From the NCBI GenBank assembly GCA_013298415.1, contig JAAFHN010000157.1:1-6429 (forward strand): a stretch of 6,429 bases of DNA, in the 5' to 3' direction. The notes beneath the pieces are model-generated. The model was not told the DNA's origin. It did no database searches and was given only the letters and a program-made list of their open reading frames with translations. Position 1 is the stretch's first letter; every line of letters starts with the position of its first letter. The translations under genes were made by a program, and so were the position numbers. The DNA is from Comamonadaceae bacterium. GTDB taxonomy: Bacteria > Pseudomonadota > Gammaproteobacteria > Burkholderiales > Burkholderiaceae_C. Of the stretch, positions 1 to 3,548 are shown one piece after another.

Positions 1-1
1 C

Positions 2-730
2 GCGTTTTCTGAAGACAAAGCCGCAGCCAACAACCCCACCAAAATCCTGGCCGACGCGCGCGACGAGATGAACGCAGGCAGCTGGGACGCGGCGATCAAG
101 CTGCTGGAAAAGCTCGAAGGCCGCGCGGCTGGCACGATCCTCGCGCAGCAAGCGCAGTTGGAAAAAGCCTACGCGCAATACCGTTCACGCGAGCCTGAGC
201 AGGCCAAAACCACGCTGGAGCGCTTCATGAAGGAGCATCCCGTGAGCCCGGCGATGGACTACGCGCTGTACCTGAAGGGCTTGGTGAACTTCAACGACGA
301 CACCGGCCTTTTCGGCGCGATTGCCAAGCAAGATTTGGCCGAGCGCGATCAAAAAGCCTCTAAAGACTCTTTCGACGCCTTCAAAGAGCTCAGCACCCGC
401 TTTCCCGACAGCCGCTACACGGCCGATGCTCGCCAGCGCATGACGTACATCGTGAATTCGCTGGCGCGCTACGAAGTGGCGGTGGCTCGCTACTACTACA
501 CGCGCGGGGCCTACGTGGCCGCGGTGAACCGCGCACAAACGGCAGTGACCGACTACCCCAATGTGCCCGCGACTGAGGAAGCGCTGTACTTGATGATGAT
601 GAGCTACGAGCAGCTCAAACTGACGCAACTGCGCGACGACACCAAGCGCGTGCTGGAGCGTAACTTCCCGCAAAGCGCCTTGCTCAAGGGCGGCGCACAG
701 CGCAAGGGCGGCTGGCTCAACCTTTGGTAG
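2..730 (+). CDS. bamD: BamD (ComL) outer membrane assembly lipoprotein, 5'-truncated by window edge
   Basis: BamD is the periplasmic TPR lipoprotein of the BAM complex, which works with BamA to insert beta-barrel proteins into the outer membrane. The frame is open to the window edge and gives 242 visible residues. The signal peptide and lipobox Cys, roughly 20-25 residues, lie outside the window. The first Met in frame (base 68) is internal, because the residues before it (ILADARDEMN) already match the start of the first TPR helix. Family hallmarks are AQQAQLEKAYAQY, DYALYLKGLVNFNDD, QDLAERDQKASKDSFDAFKE, TRFPDSRYTADARQRM and VARYYYTRGAYVAAVNRAQ. These helical repeats run to about 15 residues before the end. 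The tail is short and Lys/Gly/Trp-rich (RKGGWLNLW). The last 14 bases overlap the convergent hydrolase gene, and there is no terminator between them. The family call is secure from memory of BamD sequences. Confidence 0.95.
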   Translation, partial: AFSEDKAAANNPTKILADARDEMNAGSWDAAIKLLEKLEGRAAGTILAQQAQLEKAYAQYRSREPEQAKTTLERFMKEHPVSPAMDYALYLKGLVNFNDDTGLFGAIAKQDLAERDQKASKDSFDAFKELSTRFPDSRYTADARQRMTYIVNSLARYEVAVARYYYTRGAYVAAVNRAQTAVTDYPNVPATEEALYLMMMSYEQLKLTQLRDDTKRVLERNFPQSALLKGGAQRKGGWLNLW

Positions 731-1631
731 CGGAAGCGCTGAACGCCGCTTTCAGCAGCTCTTTCACCCGCAAATAGGCCTTCTCCCGCGCTTCGGGGTT
801 TGGTCCCACCGTCACGCCCTTGCCGGGCTTCACACCGTTGGGCACCTCGGCCCTCACGCGCAGGCGGCCCTGCGGATTGTCAAAGTCGTGGTAGCTGTTG
901 GGATACACATTCACCTCTGCGCCAACGGCTTTCCCCCAACGCTCGCAAGGCTCGGGCGGCGTCCAGTCGTCTAGCGCGCCCAGCATCATGGCAAGCGGCG
1001 CGTTGGGCTGCGCGTTGGCCTGCTCACTCGCCGCGCAGCCGGGATAGAACGCAATGGCCTGCGCAAACCTCTCTGGCACGGCCTGCGTTGCGGGATGTTT
1101 GCCGTTAACTGACGCCAGCACGGCGCTACCGCCATGCGACCAGCCCAGCACCGCCACGCGCTTGGCGTCTGCCCAAGGCTGTTGCGCCACCCATTGCAGC
1201 GCACCGAGGGCGTCCACCCTCCGCTGCGTCTGATCGATTTTGCGTGCACCAATTTTTTGGGTACACAGCTCCACCTCGCCACGCGGCGTGAGCGAATCGG
1301 GCAGCAGCACGCGATAGCCCTCGCCCACCAGCATCTCTGCCATCGCTTGATGGCGCGCGTTCAACATGCCTTGCCTTGCGCCCGTTGTGGCATATAAGCC
1401 GCCGCAACCATGCAGCGCAATCACGGTGGGGAGCTTTTTGCCGTCTTTGGCCTCCGCGGCTTTGGAATCCGTGGGCTCCATCAACCAAGCCTTGATCGGC
1501 GTGCCATCGCGGCTGGTGAAACTCACCTCCTGCGGCTGCATTTGGGCTTGCGCCAAGCCACTCACGCTCAAGGAAATGCTCAGCAAGGTCTTCCGAGCGA
1601 GTTTGACGTGTGTCGAGGGCATTTTTTGCAT
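717..1631 (-). CDS. Secreted dienelactone hydrolase family protein (Ser-type alpha/beta hydrolase)
   Basis: This is a 304-residue alpha/beta hydrolase of the dienelactone hydrolase family, probably periplasmic; its substrate is unknown. Residues 1-29 look like a Sec signal peptide: basic N-region, hydrophobic LLSISLSVSGLA, and cleavage likely after AQA (27-29). Visible elements are the oxyanion-type HGCGG loop (74-78), PDSLTPRG (111-118), the nucleophile elbow G-W-S-H-G-G (163-168, Ser165), the acid candidates Asp221/Asp222 in GALDDWTPPEPC, and His248 in SYHDFDNP. Classical dienelactone hydrolases use a Cys nucleophile. Here it is Ser, so an esterase-like reaction is more likely than chlorocatechol breakdown. 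Cys76, Cys123, Cys199 and Cys229 could form disulfides after export. The start has no strong ribosome site, and Met4 is an alternative. Upstream lies the terminator of the previous gene, so it probably has its own promoter. Confidence 0.9.
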   Translation of the reverse strand: MQKMPSTHVKLARKTLLSISLSVSGLAQAQMQPQEVSFTSRDGTPIKAWLMEPTDSKAAEAKDGKKLPTVIALHGCGGLYATTGARQGMLNARHQAMAEMLVGEGYRVLLPDSLTPRGEVELCTQKIGARKIDQTQRRVDALGALQWVAQQPWADAKRVAVLGWSHGGSAVLASVNGKHPATQAVPERFAQAIAFYPGCAASEQANAQPNAPLAMMLGALDDWTPPEPCERWGKAVGAEVNVYPNSYHDFDNPQGRLRVRAEVPNGVKPGKGVTVGPNPEAREKAYLRVKELLKAAFSASATKG

Positions 1632-1658
1632 GAAAATCCAACTCTGTCCAGGTATTTG

Positions 1659-1701
1659 CGATGTGTATTGCTATGATTTTAGTACCAAATTCAGCACATC
1701 G
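1659..1701. promoter_or_regulatory. Spaced 7-bp dyad upstream of the hydrolase gene, candidate operator or promoter region
   Basis: CGATGTG (1659-1665) and CACATCG (1695-1701) form a perfect inverted repeat with a 29-base AT-rich centre. It lies between the terminator of the DUF4440 gene and the hydrolase start at 1631. Read on the - strand, the centre holds TAAAAT (about 1678-1683), which could be a -10 element, but no convincing -35 stands 16-18 bases before it. The centre also overlaps a repeat-like motif (1667-1686). A regulatory role is inference from position and symmetry only. Confidence 0.25.
1667..1686. repeat. Possible degenerate copy of a short palindromic intergenic repeat
   Basis: ATTGCTATGATTTTAGTACC here matches the motif at 4804-4823 inside alaS at 16 of 20 positions. 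Its internal palindrome (GCTA with TAGT) is imperfect. I recall similar short GCTAn-nTAGC palindromes with an AT-rich centre as frequent intergenic repeats in Comamonadaceae, but this could be chance similarity in an AT-rich promoter region. Confidence 0.3.
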
Positions 1702-1739
1702 AAAAAACACCTGAACGCCGCGCACCCAGCCAGTTCAGG
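1702..1739 (-). terminator. Intrinsic terminator of the PhnD-like/DUF4440 pair
   Basis: Read on the - strand, CCTGAAC (1739-1733) pairs perfectly with GTTCAGG (1716-1710) across a 16-base GC-rich loop. It is followed by TG and six T residues (1707-1702). The stem contains the TGA stop of the DUF4440 gene (1737-1735), so the last codons of that gene form the hairpin. The loop is rather long for an ideal terminator, but the stem plus T-tract and the position at the gene end fit well. Confidence 0.75.
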
Positions 1740-2109
1740 GCTCGAACGGCGTGCCTTGGTGAAAGCGCATCACCCAGCCCTGCGGCGCGCGACTCCAAAT
1801 CGAGCTTCGGTGGGCGTGCTGCCAAATGCCGTCATACCGCACTTGAGAGTCGTATGTGAGCTGTGCGAGCTCCGCACTCAGCAGGCGGATGCGCAGGTTC
1901 GGCAAGGGCAGCACGGCTTCAATGGGCTGTACCTCGGTGCGGATGATTTGGGCGCGCGTGTACGTGCGGCCTGAGCGACCAAACTCCACAAAATCGGCAG
2001 CGAAATGGCGCTCTTGAAACGCAGGATCAAACCGCGTTTCGCTGCGCCACATCGCTTCTTCAAGCGCGGTGAGCGCTGCGGCATCGGCCGCAGACACCGC
2101 TGGAATCAC
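1735..2109 (-). CDS. DUF4440 / NTF2-like family protein
   Basis: This is a 124-residue cytosolic protein with no signal peptide. It fits the DUF4440 (SnoaL/NTF2-like cone) family, small alpha+beta barrels that bind or convert small molecules. Family-type segments are LEEAMWRSETRFD (16-28, helix 1), FAADFVEFGRSGRTYTR (36-52), LPLPNLRIRLLS (67-78), LTYDSQVRY (84-92) and the C-terminal strand RSSIWSRAPQGWVMRFHQGT (101-120). The start is GTG at 2109. It is preferred because the next Met (residue 20) would remove half of helix 1; a second GTG at codon 5 is possible. The start overlaps the stop of the upstream binding-protein gene in a GTGA arrangement, so translational coupling is likely. The specific function is unknown. 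The protein could act on, or sense, whatever the neighbouring periplasmic protein binds, but that is guesswork from the overlap. Confidence 0.85.
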   Translation of the reverse strand: MIPAVSAADAAALTALEEAMWRSETRFDPAFQERHFAADFVEFGRSGRTYTRAQIIRTEVQPIEAVLPLPNLRIRLLSAELAQLTYDSQVRYDGIWQHAHRSSIWSRAPQGWVMRFHQGTPFEP

Positions 2110-2963
2110 TTCTTCTCGATCCAGGTCAGCAATTCACCCAAGCGCTCGCGGCCTGTCGTGTCGAAACCAGCGATGCCGATGGATGTGAGCACGTCTTTGC
2201 CGCCAGGCGCGGCGTCGATGTTGGCCAATGCCTTTTGCATCTCTTGAATTTGCTTGGGCGACACGCCTTTACCTGCCACCAGTGGGAAGTAAGGCTGCGG
2301 GCGACTGCGGTGGATCACGGTCTGGCCGTTTTTGGCCACGTTCGCGGCCAATCCTGAGTAGGAAGCAATCCCGCCCACATCGGCCAGATTCGTGTCCAGG
2401 TACTGGCCAATGGTCGCCTGCTCCTTCACGTAGGTCACTTTTTCGGTCTCCAAGTTGATGCCTTGATCGCGCAGTTCGGCCGTGCAAAACTTGCTCATGT
2501 AGGCCACTTTTTCCGGAAAAATCCAGCGTTTGCCTTTGGCTTCAGCCAGAGATTTGATCGGCGAATTTTTTGGCACGATCAGCCAGCACTGGCCATCAGG
2601 CTTGGCATGCGCCACGTACTTGAAGCCATAGTCGCGGGAAGCGCGCGCCGGGTAGTCGCTGGGACGGGCCATCACCAGATCGAACTTGCCGGTTTTCATG
2701 CCGTCTTCCAGCGCTGCAAACTCGCGTGCAAACACCAGCACCACGCGGCGCTTCATCGCATCGCCCAGCAAGTTCGCAAAAGGCCCGTATTTCACGATCA
2801 CGCCAGAGTGATTCAACCCCCCGGAAGTGCCCTCGCTGATCGCCAGCACCAAATCACGCGGCTGGGCAAAGGCTGAGCCCGCCGCCAAAAGCGCAATTGC
2901 CGCGCCTGCCGCGCCTACTGCGCATGCGCGGCGAATTGAAGAAAAACGAGTTGTTATGAACAT
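2106..2963 (-). CDS. PhnD-family phosphate/phosphite/phosphonate-type periplasmic substrate-binding protein
   Basis: This is a 285-residue exported binding protein of the PhnD-like (type 2 periplasmic binding) family. The signal peptide runs to about residue 33: Arg-rich start, the hydrophobic stretch AVGAAGAAIALLAAGSAFA, and an AFA cleavage site. The mature part starts DLVLAISEGTSGG. It continues with YGPFANLLGDAM (59-70), a typical helix 1 of the fold, then FDLVMARPSDYPA (94-106), CWLIVPKNSPIKSLAEAKGKRWIFP (126-150) and DVGGIASYSG (195-204), the usual order of ligand-loop and hinge segments. Cys126 and Cys160 are the only cysteines of the mature protein and could pair. No ABC ATPase or permease gene is in the window, so it looks like an orphan binding protein, and its ligand cannot be read from sequence. 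Paralogues of this fold also serve as sensor or redox-linked proteins. The downstream DUF4440 gene overlaps it by 4 bases. Confidence 0.88.
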   Translation of the reverse strand: MFITTRFSSIRRACAVGAAGAAIALLAAGSAFAQPRDLVLAISEGTSGGLNHSGVIVKYGPFANLLGDAMKRRVVLVFAREFAALEDGMKTGKFDLVMARPSDYPARASRDYGFKYVAHAKPDGQCWLIVPKNSPIKSLAEAKGKRWIFPEKVAYMSKFCTAELRDQGINLETEKVTYVKEQATIGQYLDTNLADVGGIASYSGLAANVAKNGQTVIHRSRPQPYFPLVAGKGVSPKQIQEMQKALANIDAAPGGKDVLTSIGIAGFDTTGRERLGELLTWIEKK

Positions 2964-2970
2964 GTGAGAG

Positions 2971-2978
2971 CCCCTTTC
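2971..2978 (-). promoter_or_regulatory. Ribosome binding site of the PhnD-like gene
   Basis: On the - strand GAAAGGGG stands 7 bases before the ATG at 2963. It is one of the two clear purine-rich sites in the window and fixes the start of the binding protein. The 159-base gap upstream (2964-3122) is AT-rich near 3010-3050, so a promoter is expected there, but I could not pick a convincing -35/-10 pair. Confidence 0.6.
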
Positions 2979-3122
2979 AAGTGCTTAGTCGATTGGGTGA
3001 CGAAGCTAGCATGAAACAAGCTGAAAAAAGAATGCAAAAAGTACCTCAATGTGCCCAATTTCCGAAGCATTCACGTGGAACGAGCACCGACATTCGCGCC
3101 AGCCCTGAGCGTGACATAGCGC

Positions 3123-3518
3123 CTAACGCCGCCCGGCAGTTCTTGCCGCTTCGTAGCTGAAATGCGAGATGCAGCGAAAGCATAGGTACGTTGAGCGCGT
3201 GACTTGGCGGTGGTACCCAAGTGCTGCGACGACCAAAAAGACAAAAATGGCCAGCACCACTGCCTCGGACATGAACCCAACCAGCGCGCCAAGCCCAGCG
3301 GCTATCCAAATGAGCGGCTCGCCCAGCAACCCAAGCAGCAAGGAATCCCGGGCATCTGGATCTTGATGAATCTGCTTAACCGGTGAGCCACAGACGGGGC
3401 AGCGAAGTCGAACGTGCAAAACCGAGTCAGTGATGTACTCAAACGGGATCGGCTTTTCTGCCTTCATCGACTCAGCGGCCAACGGGGGCTTCGCCGAGCT
3501 CGGATCGACTTGATTCAT
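3123..3518 (-). CDS. Small membrane protein with two CxxC pairs flanking a transmembrane hairpin
   Basis: I do not recognise a named family for this 131-residue protein. Visible parts in order are a polar N-terminus (1-30), C-P-V-C (40-43) followed by GSPVKQIHQDPDARD, a hydrophobic stretch from about 61 to 101 that reads as two short membrane helices (GEPLIWIAAGLGALVGF and EAVVLAIFVFLVVAALGY), then C-F-R-C (113-116) and a basic tail (ARTAGRR). The two CxxC pairs would lie on the same side of the membrane. They could complete one zinc-ribbon site split by the hairpin, with the basic tail suggesting the cytoplasm. The start lies 30 bases after the alaS stop on the same strand, so read-through transcription from alaS is likely. 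GGGAGG (3527-3522) precedes the ATG with a short 3-base spacer; Met18 is a possible later start. Whether it has a translation-related role is unknown. Confidence 0.75.
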   Translation of the reverse strand: MNQVDPSSAKPPLAAESMKAEKPIPFEYITDSVLHVRLRCPVCGSPVKQIHQDPDARDSLLLGLLGEPLIWIAAGLGALVGFMSEAVVLAIFVFLVVAALGYHRQVTRSTYLCFRCISHFSYEAARTAGRR

Positions 3519-3548
3519 GCGCCTCCCTGACCTCTTGACCGCGAACGA

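Noticed and set aside
1126..1725. Alternative - strand frame of 199 codons overlapping the hydrolase gene
   Set aside because: It is a frame-shifted shadow; the hydrolase frame has a signal peptide and a full catalytic set, while this frame has nothing recognisable.
2981..3060. Promoter for the PhnD-like gene, e.g. TTGCAT with a distant CATGCT
   Set aside because: The -10 match is poor and several equally weak pairs exist in this AT-rich stretch, so none is reported as a feature.
3046..3309. - strand frame of 87 codons overlapping the CxxC membrane protein and the gap after it
   Set aside because: No family resemblance, and it overlaps a better frame with paired CxxC motifs and a ribosome site.
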